DNA of 64,000 bases from Aspidiotus rigidus (lineage: Eukaryota; Arthropoda; Insecta; Hemiptera; Diaspididae). Where the stretch lies: the NCBI GenBank assembly GCA_035079385.1, contig JAVHKY010000016.1:4387501-4451500 (forward strand). The letters run 5' to 3'. The translations under genes were made by a program, and so were the position numbers. The notes under the pieces are model-generated. The model was given only the letters and a program-made list of their open reading frames with translations, ran no database searches and was not told the origin of the DNA. Below are positions 12,553-26,245 of this stretch, one piece after another (position 1 is the first letter of the stretch; the number at the start of each line of letters is the position of its first letter).

Positions 12553-12766
12553 CTCACTGGGGGCTTGTGTTATCAGGTGCATTTATGCAACATTACAATT
12601 TGAAGTTTTCTTTAAAAGGAATTTCTACAAAAAAATCATAAGAATGAAAGTGGTAGAGATTAAAATTTTCTTCAATTTGAGACCACTCTCAAATATCTAC
12701 TTTGTTGAAAATATTTTCTGATTATCATCCATAAACAAATATGCATTGGACGGGGCCCCCAGTGAG
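12553..12766. mobile_element. Short element with 12-bp terminal inverted repeats
   Basis: The ends are exact inverted copies, ctcactgggggc (12,553-12,564) and gcccccagtgag (12,755-12,766), enclosing AT-rich non-coding DNA. The length of about 214 bp fits a MITE. No flanking duplication is evident, so the exact ends are uncertain. Confidence 0.4.
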
Positions 12767-15700
12767 CAGTTGCCTTATTCATCTAATTATTTGCATGGAG
12801 TATTGGAAAACTGCAACGATCGATAGGTAACGCTACATGCAAATGAAACCATTCTCCTGATGATAGCAGAGGAATTAAAACTATAATCATACAAACGTTG
12901 ATAAGGATAGTGTAAGGTCTACTTGCCCTTCAATGATTCGGAGCCAGTTCAAATAGAGAGTGTTGTGCTTTGCAAGCAGGCGTGAATATATTATGGGCTA
13001 CAACTAGAAACGCTCCGATCGAATTTGGAACCAGTAACACACGGAAATTGGAAATCAGCAAAGTCAACGTTGTTGTAGTGATGGACCTCGAATATTTGGC
13101 CTAGTCTATACTCTAATAAGGTTGTGATTGGAAGAACTTTCAAGTTGACCGTGGAGAGGCTTTCCAGGGCTTCAAAACTATAGCACCACTTTTTCATCCT
13201 CAGCGTCTGAGAGATGAATCTCTAGCGAAAAGGTGCACGAAGAAAAAAGTAATGGTTGCATGGAGCATATTGACCATAGATTTTATAGTCAAACCTACTG
13301 AAAGAGCAGGTCAAGCCGACAAAAAGAAAGTGAATTGATTGATTTTGACTATTTTTCTTCTCAATCCAACAAAACTGATACGTACTCAACTCAATTTTTT
13401 CATTCATTTTCAGGATTTATTCTCTTATTTATTCATACATCTCGGTATTTTTCGAAATACATTTCATTGACCACCCGGCACGATTGAAAAATCTTGGTAT
13501 GTTCCAGTTTTGTGGTCTATTTCAAAATTTCCAAAGCTATTCAATCTGACTCAATAAATATTATTATAATTTGTCTCACACAAATTTTTTCGGTAGATAT
13601 CGATTGATATGAGTATATACTTCAACTTCCTTAATGAAACGTCAATTTTTAAACCACCGGAAATTTCAGAGATTCGTGTTGGCCTACCTATAGCAATCAT
13701 ACTTATATGTGACTGAGCTGCAATATATAATAAATCCGCAATTTATAATGATACAAGAATATTCCTGTAATAACGAATTTTGAAATATATTTATTAACTT
13801 ATACAGCACTAAATCATAAATTTAAATAACAGACAAATTTGATACAGTGCCTAATTCTGAGCTGAGTAGGCCTACAGTTAAAAAGTTGCTTGTATTTTTT
13901 CATGGTTACCTAATATTGTTTTGTGGCATTTTTAACTTATTAAAAAGGTAACCCCTACCTAGAGCCAATTTGTCTTCTAATAAATAAAAAAGTTAGAATA
14001 ATTGTGGTGACCAAATTTTAGAATAAAACATACCACGTTTATATCTAACGACTATAAGATTGTTGTCGAACCTGCTGATCGGGTAGTTTAACGCAGTGCC
14101 TTCATTAATAGTACTGTTGGTGATAGCTAACCATAAGTTCAAATGTTGCCAACGTCTTCGGAAATAAATCAACGATACAAATCGTTCATTCTTTGGTTAT
14201 GATATTTCGAGGTGCAGAGCTTTAACATAGAATATCGCATCTCTACTACTAAAACTTGACCTTTTATTTATTTATTTTTTTTTTCTTCTTCCAAACAGTG
14301 CCTGTTTTTCCAACAGTATACACAATTGCTCTTCACCAGGAAACCTGCAAAATCGAAGAAAATTTATTTGTACTTCACCAACAGATTTGCAACAGAGTAC
14401 CTGACCAGAGTGGGAAAATCTGAAAAACTTTAAAATACTTACATACTATTCCCGTATATAGAACCAATGAAGTATTAGGTCTAATGTATTTCCTGATCTT
14501 TGTTTTGAAGAGTGAAAAAATTGTATTTTTCCTTGATATGACTACAAGCGTCACAGCGCACTCTGCAGCATAAAAAATTAGGTAAAACAAATATTAATTA
14601 CCTAATTAAATAAACGATTGAGGAATCAAAATAAAAAATAAAAAAGACATTTTGTATAGGTAAGACGGGCGGCAAAGCCGTAATTTTTTCATCGACATAG
14701 AAAAGCTTATCAGGAGTATCAAGACTTGTCATAGAGAGGAAGGCGAATTTATACTTACATGACTATTCTTGGTTCTTTTAATTCTTTTTCGGTTGACGCG
14801 CCTATTTTGCATGAAATCCCATCTGAAACTATGTTTGGATTTCCCAGTTTCATTACCGATCTTCCAACTGGACGGGGTCCTTTAGGTGAAAAATTGAAAA
14901 AATTCGAAAAAATGTGATGAATTGATAAAAGATAAGTAGTTTCCCACGATGAATCGAATGAAATATACGACCCATCTCTCTATGCACAATTCTCGCTCAT
15001 AATTTGCACTTGATAATGAAGTTGACATTGTCATGCTCTTATCAAGAACATTTTCGAAAAAAAAATTGCTCCTCCTAGAAAATAAGATTCTCTTCTACTG
15101 GGAGGTCTCCGGAAATTAAATTTAAGGAAGGTTTCATTATATTCTTATGATCAGATTCTAACCCATGATCTGGTTTCAACAAGAATCAGCGAGCTTTTAA
15201 ATATCAATAAGGAGATACGGGATTTTCAAGTACCTAGGCAGGAAGACTCTTGTCTCCAGATTGATATTTGGACACTTACTGTCTTTTCTTGGAACTAGGT
15301 ATCTATAGCTGAACAAAAAAAAAAAGCGTTCGTGCAATATATTTTCCTAAGGAACGCTGGAACGGACGTTCTTTCTCCAGATACCAGGAGTTTTGTTTCA
15401 AAACTCAACTTTTTAAAAAATAAATTTTCCTAGAGTGCTGAACCCTAATCGCAACATTGATTTAATTCACAGATTTCTGTTGCAACACGCAATATTTTGG
15501 CCGAACAGCGCTAGTATCACGCTCTACAAAATCGGGAAAATTGATGAGCAATGTGGGTGACGGGCGGAATTAGGGTTCCTTAAATATTGATTTCAATCAA
15601 TTTTTGGGTTCAAGCTCGGTACGAGCTCGGAACCAGTTGCAGTCGCTTTTTTTTTGTAGTCAGTGTGAGTTTTGTAAGAACTCACGTTTTTAAGTACGTT

Positions 15701-16382
15701 TCATGACGTGGTGATCAAGAAGAGTGCGTGATGTGTGAGCGACTGAGCGGTAGGTAATGGTTATTATTGTGTTTTGATATTACAACGAGAAAAGTAGTTT
15801 TTGTTTTGGAACGTAAAGGAGTTGGTAGTCATTTTTTGCTTTTTGGGTTCGAGCTCGTTAACCTTGTTTTGATTTGCGATAATTAAGATCCGATATGGAG
15901 TAATGTTTGGAGATTGATTTGCGATTTATTTGCGATGTGGTATTATCAACATTTCGAAAATAATATTTTTATTATAGATTAGAGCTTGAACCTATTCCAG
16001 CCGAACGGGTGCTTGTTATGAAAGAAGATGGTTTTTGGGAAATTTCACGCTCTACAAATTTTCTTCTCTCCATTTTCCTCCTGAATTTCTTTGTTCCCAA
16101 CTTATTTGGAGATTACTTGCCGATCATTCAATTTGGAAAATTACCCTGTTTCCGTTTTCAATTTTGTCGGTTGTAACGCTCCCAGCGGATGGTCGGCTCG
16201 CATTATGAAGGAATCATGAAAATCAACGGAGCGACCTCTATTGGATGGCATGCAAAGTTGAATTGACGTATCTGTGAAACTACAATCAGAAGAATAAGGC
16301 TTTAAATGCTGCCTATTGGAGGCTAAACAAAGTCTTTTTCTACTGATTGTTATTTTGCATATACCTCAACTCTGTGCGGCGC
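12767..16382. other. No gene recognised
   Basis: No supported gene. The stretch 15,490-16,210 is the second copy of the diverged repeat described at 11.84 kb. A short inverted pair, gaaccctaat (near 15,439) and attagggttc (near 15,572), lies next to it. The remainder is AT-rich non-coding DNA. Confidence 0.45.
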
Positions 16383-16935
16383 TGCCGTGCAAAATATAAT
16401 GATTGACAAACATGCTATACTCTGTTCACATTAAGGAAGGATAGAAATATGACCTTGAGAACGGAACGGTAGATTAAAATTACCCGGAGCGTTCCGTTCT
16501 CGAGGTCATATTTCTATCCTTCCTTAATGTGAACAGAGTACAGAAGAAACTGCATCACAGGCAATATTAGAAAAATTTTAAATCAAGTAACATGATAGTA
16601 CAGAGACGATCCTGAAAGTATTTTTCACGCTGAATTCAATAGTGGTTTTCGCTTTTTTCAATTACCTTTTGTTTTCGGCACGTTCGTCAACATGTTATAC
16701 TTTTGACGAACGTGCATTTTATCGTATATCTCATCAGGGAAAGAGTTTCATTAAAAAAGAATTACACCATTGAATTTCTCGTGAAAATTTATTTCGGAAT
16801 TCGTCAAACAAGTATCATAAGATGTAAACCTAAATGTGACTATGTGAGTAGAGAGATTATTTAGGCCTAGCAATTTTGTCCGTTTCTCCAAAACCAATAG
16901 AGTGCACGTTCGTCAATCATTCTTTGCACGGCAGG
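16383..16935. mobile_element. Composite inverted-repeat element
   Basis: The outer inverted repeats are tgccgtgcaaa...atgattgac at 16,383-16,412 and its complement at about 16,906-16,935. Inside lies a near-perfect hairpin at 16,418-16,540 with 51-bp arms (tactctgttcacattaagga and its complement, loop about 20 bp). A second short hairpin at 16,678-16,716 is built from gcacgttcgtcaa and ttgacgaacgtgc. The same gcacgttcgtcaa word recurs in the right outer arm. The element therefore reuses one motif several times in both orientations. It has no coding capacity. Confidence 0.65.
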
Positions 16936-19900
16936 GTAGTTATTTTTGGCTCATAAGTCCCATGAGCTTACTTTTGTATCAATCTCTTATCTCCTGAAAA
17001 ATTTGGCAATGGCCGCAATGGCGTTTGTTGCGTTATGAATTCAAAAAACTGTGGTATTCTTAGTGTTCTGTCAAAAACAAGACGCACTTGAATGCAAGAT
17101 GCGTCAGCATAATACATAGGTATTACAAATGAAAACGATAAGTATAGCATTACATAATTTGTAGAAAACTCAAATCATCATCAATTGTTCAGGATCACTT
17201 GAATTCTAAGGCGCTAGAATTGCTGTCCTTGTCAGAACAGGTGAGGATGAGGGTTGTCTTCCTGAGACCAGTCTACTTCCCAAGTTCTGAGCCATCTAGA
17301 GCATCCACTTTCAGTATGATTTTCGCACATTCACTTGAGACCCTTCCTTTCATGCGACCGGAATCGAGTAATAAAGTAAATCAATTCGAGATCGAGTGCG
17401 GTATAAATTAGTAAATTACTTGCTTTCTTCCACATTTTCCATTTCTCTAAATTTCATAGGTAGTCAACGAATTATACCGAGTAAGTTCATCATTTTATCA
17501 GTTTGAAAGTCGTCCCCCGAATTGTTTCCGGAAAATGTCCCTTTTGACCTAATTTATAGTCACCGGAAATACTCTTGTAAGCCGAGCTAAGTACCTAGGC
17601 CTATGTAATGTGATAGAGGATAGACTAGGAGTAGATATTTTTTAAGCTATGAGATTCCCATACAACGAGTTTCCTACTTAGTTCAACTTGCGCAGTTACT
17701 AAGATCAACCCCTGAGTCGCGAAAAAATGTCAAGCTGCGACTGTCATTTCCAAGTCCTGAGGTCGAAACGATCTTTATCTGAGTTTAGACACTCGTATTT
17801 TACACTTCAAAATAACCGCAAAGTTTTTGAAAAAAACAGAAAGAAATATGAAAGAATTACTTCCGTCAGATAACAATTATCAGGCGTGATGATTCATATT
17901 TCCACTCTAATCAACTCAATAGACTGGTGATAACGATTACTCATACGTTTATAAATGCCTTTCGATCTATATAATTAAGCGTTAGCCTCCATTCAACATG
18001 TTATCTCTACACGCATGATAGAAGACAACTTATTGCTTGTTATTTGTGAATGAGAACTTAATTTGAACTCTTTCATTAAATAGGAAGTTAATCTTCTTCA
18101 AATTACGGCTCAAACATGTCACGGTGACTTCAATTCACATTTTCTCTTCTATTCAATATTAGCAAACTCGGATAAAAATAATAGGTCCCATCTATATACC
18201 ACTTCTACGATATTTCAGGAAGTACATCAAGTTCAATTAGTGGAAATTATATTATGTTGACAGAGGGCAGAGAATTTTGATCACCGCGGCTTAAAATTCA
18301 CACTTTGTTTACCAATGTTTATCGATTTTTCGTAATGCAACCCTATACAGATGCTGTGTAGTTTTAAAGATTTAGGGTTAGTCTGACTTACACCGAGGGG
18401 ATGAATAACTGAGCAACGACATAATAGTGTATAACGATGACTAATGTATTTAATCAAACATTTACGACAAATACAGAGGGAGCAAAAATCTTATTGCATT
18501 CATGGGGTAAATTCCAGATTGCCAGCAGGATGTTGTACACGTCATTCACCCTCTGCTTCATAACTTGTCAAATAGAAATACTTATAAACGCGATACATAA
18601 TGGGTGATGAAATTGCGACGAGGGCAAAGTTTTATAAATTGAAACGGAAAGTAACTGAGCTGCAGAAAAAAAAAAAAAGGAATATAAAGTGAATTTCGTT
18701 CAGATTTTAACATAATTCGTTAGTCAAGCTCAATTTTAATTTACTGTATGAGAATTCACTACGAGATGAGGTGTGAATAACAATCTGATGAAAAAATCTT
18801 ACAATGCTGTTTTTTTTTTTGCCTTATTTCTGTTTCGTACCACAAAAGGGAAAGGAAGTAAAAAAAGTTGTAGAAGATCAACGTAGATTCGTATGGGTTT
18901 ATTATTATCGGTTTTGAAACAATTTGAACTTTCTGCTTAGGAGACTCTATCTCATCTTCATATCAATTACCTTATTTTTTTTCCCATTGTCCTCGAGCCG
19001 ACAATGTTCCAAATATTTGATTCTCCAGCGATTCCATCATTCCTCCCCCTCCGTTCATACTTCTCTTTCAATATCAAAATACTTACCTACTGCATTACTG
19101 CATAGCTTTTGTCTGGAACATCCTTAATTACGCAATCATTGTTTACGTTCCACAATTTTTTGGAATGAAATTCGTCTATTTGCTTATTCCTCGAATCTTT
19201 CTGGGTAAATATTACTTAGTTAATCCACCAGCATCAATTTTGGGATTGAGAGCCCCTCTTCTAATCTCCACTGCACGGTCCAGTCTCACGTACAAATGTT
19301 GAATTCCTTTCCTTCAATTTTCAGATCTATAAGGATGCCGCGAATGTGACAAGGAGGCCTAGAAGTTTTGTTTTTTCTTCTCCAAATTTACGCTTCAAAA
19401 GATTTTCTACCTGGCTGATACTCGTGCTTTGTCACATTTGATTCCCGTAAAAATAGAAAATATTCTGAGACGTTCAACCATTTTTGTATATCACGAAAGC
19501 ACATACGTCATGAACGTTGCTTTTGATTGAAAAACTTTTCGGCGTGGGACGTCAGCAGAATATACGTAGGTACCAATATCGAAAACGCAGGTGACGTTCA
19601 CATAATGACTTATATTTCGTATAATCAACAGAAACTGCACGGTAAATAGTGTGCGTTTATTTGACGTACCTACACATAGTTAATAGTACGAACGAAAATA
19701 ATTTTTCTCTCACCGCGGAGTAGAAGAGGAATTTTTCACTGTTTTCCATCAGAGAGAGAGAGAGGTATCAACTATATAGACAAAAATTTACTATTTGATA
19801 GACGGTGAAATCCAGGTACATTCGTAATAATTGGCTCGAATCTACCTTGAAAAAAAAAAACGATTACCGGTACTTAATGGACGAAATGTGTAAGTTATAA

Positions 19901-22562
19901 CACGCGCTCTGTTGAGGATTCACAAATCAGCTGTTGACATTTGGATTTCCTCAATTACGTCATCGCAAATGATTCCGGGAAAAACCAGTTCATTATTCGT
20001 TCGCTACAATTCCGGATATGAGTTGCAGACAGATTTTACACACGCTGAGACACTTGGATACTACAGAGTGAAAATTTTCGAGTTTACTCGCACAGGCGTG
20101 ACAAATTCTCGAAGTAGGTATTGTAATCCTCGTTCGAACAGAATAGATAATCATGTTAAAAGAGTCGAAGAACAATTTTGAAAATGAAGTATTTTGAAAA
20201 GGAAAATTATCAATTTTATAATTTTATTGATTCGTCATTGTTTTCATTCGTGCAGGAAGTAAAACAACCTAAATTCTCAAAAATTTATTAATTTTCCATA
20301 ACTTTATTATAATTTATTAATTACCGTATACCCTTAAAGATAGAAATAAAATTGAATCAATTTTCCAACGAAAAAGTGAAAGTTTTCTGCAATTTTCATG
20401 TACCATAATTATTTTACATCCTATCTGGAAGATGGATAATAAAAAATTTAAACTTTAAGAGTGACTTCAAGGGGAATAAGGAAAGTTTACCGGAAAATTC
20501 TCTAGAACTTTAAGGACTGGGTATAATGCAATAAAATGAATCAAAATATTAAAAAATATAAGACTACTCACAGAGGCCCAAAATATCGGAAAACTTATTG
20601 AAATTACGTTTAAACTAAAAACTCGAGAATTTGAAAAAAACAAACAAAAAAAAATAAAACAAGAATAATTTTGAGGATAAGTACGAGTAATCAATCAAAA
20701 GTAGGATATCGAATAAAATTTGTTGAAAAAGTTGAAGGAATCGACAATTGAAAAACAATGATATCTAAAAAAGTTGCTTACATAGGTTAAAAACCTTAAA
20801 ATTCAACAGAACTCGAGATACGTTTAAGGAACCATCGCAATATTTTGAAAATAAACATCGTTCATCTATAAATCACATCATTTCATCAGAAAATAGGGGC
20901 AGTGCCTACCACAACTTCATTCGACTTTTTGTCCGAAAATAGCTAATAAACTAAGATTGTGAATACCGGTAATTTTAGTTCTCCTTTTTTGACATAGCCT
21001 ATTGGAAAAATTGATAGAAATTATCAGGGTATATTTTGGTTTTAGACGTGAAAAATTGTGTTGCGCTTAAATTTTGATTTCAGTATTACCGCAGGAATAG
21101 TTTTTATTTCTCCAACGCAAACTTCAAATCCGTCGATCGAAATTCGAAACTTATTCTAAACTTTTCCGAAAGTTTATTATTGCTACATATTTCTTTATAT
21201 TATTTTACTCGAATAGAAATACCAAAAGCTTAAACAAATAAATAATGCCTAGAATGTCAATCAAATTTCACTATTGTCTTCGGTCGCGTTAATTAGGAAT
21301 CTCGAGAAGCTTGAAAAAATAAATAATTCTTACAACGTCTATCAAATTTCATTATTGTCTTCGATCACGTTTATTAGGAATCTCGGCAAAAACCCTTCTT
21401 CTTCTCTGAGAAGGGTAAGGCGGTTCTTTTCCAATAGCCAAACGTAGCAACCAACATGATACTTCATATTGTGAAATGCTTTTATCACAGAAATATTTCA
21501 AGAATTAATTTTGTTTTAGACAGACAGTTCTCAACACCCTGAAACGACGAAAAAAAACAAAATTTCCTGAGAGGAAAAATATCAAAATAGCAGGAATAGT
21601 TCTCGCGGTCACGGTAACTTCAGTTGTCAAGAACATAAATTCAGCAATTTCACAAAATGATAGACTCACTCGGGTACGGGGGTACATAGAAAGTTTATGA
21701 GAACTTTTCATGACGCAGCTGAAATGAACGATAGCAAAGAACACGAACAGTCAACGTAGAAATCAAGGTCGTCAAAAATATTCGTAGAGCCCTACCTCCT
21801 ACTCATTCGATCGTTCAAGTTGGCGTACCGTGTTACATTGCGTAGGTATGGTTTGGTGCCCTGGTTTTCAGATACGACACTATGAGCGAAATTGAATAAG
21901 GAAAGAAAATGAAGGCTTTGTATTGAATTTGTTATGTATCCGCACTAGAGCAACAATCAGCTCAAAATCAATGAAGAACAAATTGTTGGTCATATCTTGT
22001 TGAATTTTAATTATGAAATCGTTCATCGGCCAAGGTTGATAGAAATTCTCAAAATATTATTCTTCCTAGGTTTCTGAATGTATTCCGAACTAACTGAGAG
22101 AAAAAAATGGAGAGCGTAACTTGTCGTAGAATATCAAAAAGTTTCGCTTAATTTTACCAAAAATCGAATAAATCAAAGTACGCAGCAAACCACCAAATTA
22201 TTTTATGAAGGTCTACATGAAAAATTTCATGACTAGAAAAAGAATAAAAAATTAGTGTCGTTTGAATCATACCAACATCAAAAATTCTATCAAGTTGAAA
22301 CGCTACGATAACAAGTTATTTTTTGGTCAGTTCTAACAAAAATCGGGAATCACTCGAATAAAGACTAAAGGGTGGAACTTTTTCCTAGTTTGCACAAATA
22401 CATACATCATAACAAGGATAACTTCAATAATTATTAATTTTATCACAATTAAACATTTACATAGTTTACGAAACATGATTTTCACTTGAACAACAGAAAT
22501 TTTTGACTCGAGATGAACTTGACGTAAACTGAAGCATACAGTAAACGTTTGATTCCCAAGTC
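16936..22562. other. No gene recognised
   Basis: No supported gene, RNA or clear repeat. Small open frames at 17.2, 18.9, 19.9 and 20.5 kb are short, AT-rich and unlike any family I know. A short GA run occurs at 19,750-19,763. This is gene-free AT-rich DNA downstream of PTPA. Confidence 0.5.
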
Positions 22563-24160
22563 TTAAGCGTCGCCAGAAAGAGGTTTCTTAAACTCATTTT
22601 CGACTTGTTTTATTGATTCAGTGCCATTCGGATTGAATGGGGTGAGACGTAATAGGGAACCAAATAATACATGCTGAATAACAGGAAATTTATACAAGAC
22701 CTAAAAAAAAAACAACAAAAAATTAATATTGGTACCGTCAAGTAGATTTAAGAAGGATTGAAGATGAACGAACTTCTCCTTGATACATCTTAATGAGGCC
22801 TTCATTAATTTTTGTCCAACTTCCTATCCCACTAATATTCCACAATTGATTCGAATGTTCGGAAAAATGACCAGTTTTCACCTAAGGGTAATATTATGGA
22901 GAAAAAGCATCAAAATATAATGGATAACTCTAATTCTCACCTCAAATTACTTTCAAATTACTCACTTTATTAATATAATCGATACAACCAATAAACATAT
23001 AATCGGAAGCGTACTTCGCTATTACATCTTCTTGAACAAACATCTTCGGATCGATCACTGGTCGACCTAGACGAGAAAACAATTAAATCACAATTTTCGA
23101 TGATACATTCGCAAAAATCGATATCTGAAGCTTACAAACCAACAAATTGAGAACTGCCCCAAATGAATGGAACAAATTGATAATCGTCAAGACTCCAAAC
23201 CCCGTGACTTCCAGCGGGTTCCATTCTATACGTCATTTGAAGACGTCTTACGAGGTCTAAATAACTAAACTGACAAAAAGAGAGTTGAAAGATTATGACC
23301 AAAAAGAACTTTCGGTTTAGAAGTACGAAGAATGAAAGTTCTACCTTTTGAAAATTTTGTTCACGACTGCAACCGAATCTTCGGCTTTGAGAGCTCCGAT
23401 TTTAAATAAACAATACAAAAATATACAGAATGACATTTCATGACCCGTACCGTAATCAATACGAGTTGAATTTCCAAAACTTTCAATTAGATAATCCTCG
23501 ATTTCAACAATAGACTTGTGAAATTCCTCGGGTAAATTCGATTTTAATAAACTCTCGGTTTCCTAGGACGACACCAGAACAAGTTAATTTTGTTTCCAAT
23601 TAAATCAGATAGGCGAAATGAAGTGATTATACCTTCTGAACTCTCTCGTACCACGTTTTGAAAGCTTTATTTCCAAAGCGTTGAGGTTGGTCTATTGGAG
23701 GAATTTGCGTCAGCATCTCGTCAAGTGATGATATTATGCTTAAAATTCCCTTCGAGATATCAGATATATGACATTGTTGAGTGTTAGATTTCCCTCTCAC
23801 TGCAACATTCATGGCTTTGATGAAACCAAAATATTCCTGAAATTTAGGTACAAAAAATATTGATTTTTTTAGATACTTTTCATACACAGAGAATCATCGA
23901 TGGAGAGGTTATGAATAAGAAATATATGAATGGATTTTGAGAGAAAGATATATCTTACGTGATAAGCTTCACTAGATTTCCATTCATTCAAAATACTTTC
24001 ATTGGTAATCGCTTTTTTGGGTTTCCTATACTCGTGATTGGAATCTGGCATTATTGTCGGCAAAGTAATTTTATCTGAAAATTACGCATTGATTATTGAG
24101 GACACATTCACGACAATGTTCTTTTTGATACAAGCACTTACCAGAGGGTTGTCTCAACAT
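22563..24160 (-). CDS. PTPA: Serine/threonine-protein phosphatase 2A activator (PTPA)
   Basis: Peptidyl-prolyl isomerase-type activator of PP2A, cytosolic and nuclear, which helps load the catalytic metals of the phosphatase. Eight coding exons read from the right: 24,160-24,142; 24,074-23,959; 23,836-23,633; 23,562-23,345; 23,264-23,140; 23,066-22,966; 22,881-22,774; 22,700-22,563. Together they give 1,029 nt, 342 aa, in frame throughout, close to the usual length of about 320-360. Landmarks in order are [73 protein letters not shown] and [13 protein letters not shown], all characteristic of the family. Introns are short (about 50-125 nt). At the fifth exon an acceptor 5 nt further in (tttag) is needed to keep frame and match the family. 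The start is the first ATG before a perfect GTAAGT donor. The gene is divergent to PWP1. Confidence 0.95.
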
Positions 24161-24803
24161 CTTGAAGAGTAATTGTGAAAGTGAATGATCATGCAAAAAG
24201 AGACAAAATTATTGAAATAATGACGGTAATGATTTATAGGCCACCTAGCGAATAAAAGTCTATCACTTCGAACGTGTTACCTTTTATTACAGTAAGATTA
24301 TCGAATTATTCCTTGATAATGATTACATTATTACTCATTATTTTTGTTCTGAAGCTCGGAATCGTGCTCGGAATAAATTTAAAATCCTGTCGAGGGAAGC
24401 GACCAGCCACACTCACTGATACCCAGTAACGAACAAAGCGTTTCAGAAAAACAATCTTTCATAATGACGATTCTCACACTTTAGAGGTTGTTTCTCTGAA
24501 ACGTATTATTTCAGCTCCATGAATGAGTCATGACATAATTCGTGGACGTGCTGGACTACAAAAGATTAAAGAATAAGCGGAATGGGTACAATTCCACGTA
24601 TCTTAATGGGCAACATTATACATCATCTTCTGATCCGATTTGAAGCCCCGATCCACCTCTTTCGCGACACGTACGGAATGCAGTAGTGCAGCTTCAGCGT
24701 TAAAATTGAAAATAATACAGCCATCTCCTTATCACCAGTCACCACGTGAGAAATATTTTAATTTGGAGATGTCAGAAAACGTTCAAATTCTCATTTTGTT
24801 GAA
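24161..24803. promoter_or_regulatory. Divergent intergenic region between PTPA and PWP1
   Basis: About 640 bp separate the two start codons, so both promoters and 5' untranslated regions must lie here. I see no canonical TATA box at a convincing distance from either start. An imperfect inverted pair, cgtttcagaaaaacaatc (near 24,438) and gttgtttctctgaaacgt (near 24,487), lies in the middle. Calling it a shared promoter is an inference from gene arrangement. Confidence 0.4.
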
Positions 24804-26243
24804 ATGAATTTTGTAAGTTGTTTGAAATGGGTACGAAAAGGAGTTGCACAAAACGTTCCGGAAAATATTAATCTGAATGAAGAAGAACTGAAGAATATAA
24901 TTGAAGATACCAAAACTGGAAAAAATGATGGGACGAAACACGAACCGGGTTCGGTCGATGACAACGACGAATACGATATGGAAAAATACGATGATGAAGA
25001 CGACGGAGTTCGTCCTACTCTGGAGGGTATGATTGACTTTGATGTTGGAACGCAAAAATCCAAAAAGAAGAAGAAATCGAAGAAACGTATTATCGAAGAT
25101 GATTTAAGTGACGAAGAGAGACAAGACGAAGTCATCAAAGACGATGATAATCTGCTCTTGGTCGGTCATGTCAACGACGATCTAAGTACGATTGATGTTT
25201 ATGTATATAATGAAAGCGATAATGACATGTATATCCATCACGATCTCATGCTCAAATCGCCTCCCCTTTGTGTCGAATGGTTGAACATAGAAACCGCGTC
25301 CGGCCCCACCAATTTATGTGCGGTCGGCTCTATGAGTCCAGTTATAGAATTGTGGGATCTCGATATAATTAACTGCGTAGCACCCGTGTCGAAATTGGGA
25401 AGATTCAAGAAGAAGAATCCTCAAAAAAACCATGGGCATACTGATGCGGTTTTAACTGTTGCATGGAATGCCGAGTTACCTCATATCTTATGTAGTGGTT
25501 CTGTAGACAAGACGGCCCTCTTGTGGGACTTGGAAAGCGGAAAAATGGCGACTGAGATTAATGTTTTTAACGATAAAGTGCAGAACGTATTATGGAACCC
25601 GCACAGCGAGTATCATTTACTTACCGGCTGCGCGGACGGTATAGTTCGTAATTTCGATTGTCGTCTGTACGATACTTATCAGAGTTTTGATTTAAAAGAC
25701 TCCGTCGAATCGATTTTGTGGGACCCGAGTAATGAATACTGTTGCTACGCTGGCACGGAAACCGGTAATATCTACGCTTTAGATTTCAGATCCACAACTC
25801 CACTTTTCAAGTTTGCTGCTCATAAAAAAGAAGTCACCGGACTGGCGATAGACAAGAGCGATCTGAAGAGTTTGATTAGCATATCAACCGATCAACGTCT
25901 GAAGATGTGGGAGATCGAAGAATGCGGAGCCAAGTTGAAGTCCGCGGAAGATTACAAATTAGAAGCAATACACTGTATCGATATGAATCCCGACTATCCT
26001 CATTTAGCATGTATTGGAGGTTCTTCGGAAACGAGCAATAAAAACATTCTTAAAGTCGTTAATCTACAACAATGTCGTGAACCGAAAAAAATGGTACCAT
26101 CTGCAGAGGATACTGCGTCAGTGTCGTTGTCGTCGGGTGTAGCTCTTTTAGAAGACAATGTGAAGAAGAGAAAAATGAAAACTCCAAAGTTGAAAAATAA
26201 GAAGAAAAAGAAGAAGCATTTGTTAACGAAGAGTGATGAATAA
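24804..26243 (+). CDS. PWP1: Periodic tryptophan protein 1 homologue (PWP1)
   Basis: WD40 protein of the nucleolus that acts in rRNA gene chromatin and ribosome biogenesis. It is a single exon of 479 aa, near the family length of about 500. The N-terminal 110 residues are acidic (roughly 45-68 and 98-116) with a basic KKKKKSKKR block near 87-95. WD-type repeats follow: VEWL...IELWDLD (about 157-187), GHTDAVLTVAWN...LLWDLE (211-244), VLWNPHSEYHLLTGCADGI (262-280), ILWDPSNEYCCYAGTETG (304-321), and HKKEVTGLAID...LKMWEIE (340-372). The C-terminus is lysine-rich (about 454-471), a likely nuclear/nucleolar signal. The start at 24,804 matches the conserved N-terminus. The minus-strand frames here are shadows of the acidic and lysine codons. 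Confidence 0.95.
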   Translation: MNFVSCLKWVRKGVAQNVPENINLNEEELKNIIEDTKTGKNDGTKHEPGSVDDNDEYDMEKYDDEDDGVRPTLEGMIDFDVGTQKSKKKKKSKKRIIEDDLSDEERQDEVIKDDDNLLLVGHVNDDLSTIDVYVYNESDNDMYIHHDLMLKSPPLCVEWLNIETASGPTNLCAVGSMSPVIELWDLDIINCVAPVSKLGRFKKKNPQKNHGHTDAVLTVAWNAELPHILCSGSVDKTALLWDLESGKMATEINVFNDKVQNVLWNPHSEYHLLTGCADGIVRNFDCRLYDTYQSFDLKDSVESILWDPSNEYCCYAGTETGNIYALDFRSTTPLFKFAAHKKEVTGLAIDKSDLKSLISISTDQRLKMWEIEECGAKLKSAEDYKLEAIHCIDMNPDYPHLACIGGSSETSNKNILKVVNLQQCREPKKMVPSAEDTASVSLSSGVALLEDNVKKRKMKTPKLKNKKKKKKHLLTKSDE

Positions 26244-26245
26244 AT
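26240..26245 (+). terminator. AATAAA overlapping the PWP1 stop codon
   Basis: The stop codon TAA (26,241-26,243) sits inside an AATAAA hexamer. If used, it would give an extremely short 3' untranslated region. The signal is seen directly; its use is inferred. Confidence 0.4.

Noticed and set aside
24783..25138. Two overlapping minus-strand frames of 90 and 115 codons
   Set aside because: They lie antisense to the acidic and lysine-rich N-terminus of PWP1. The serine- and isoleucine-rich translations are mirror products of GAA/GAT/AAG codons.
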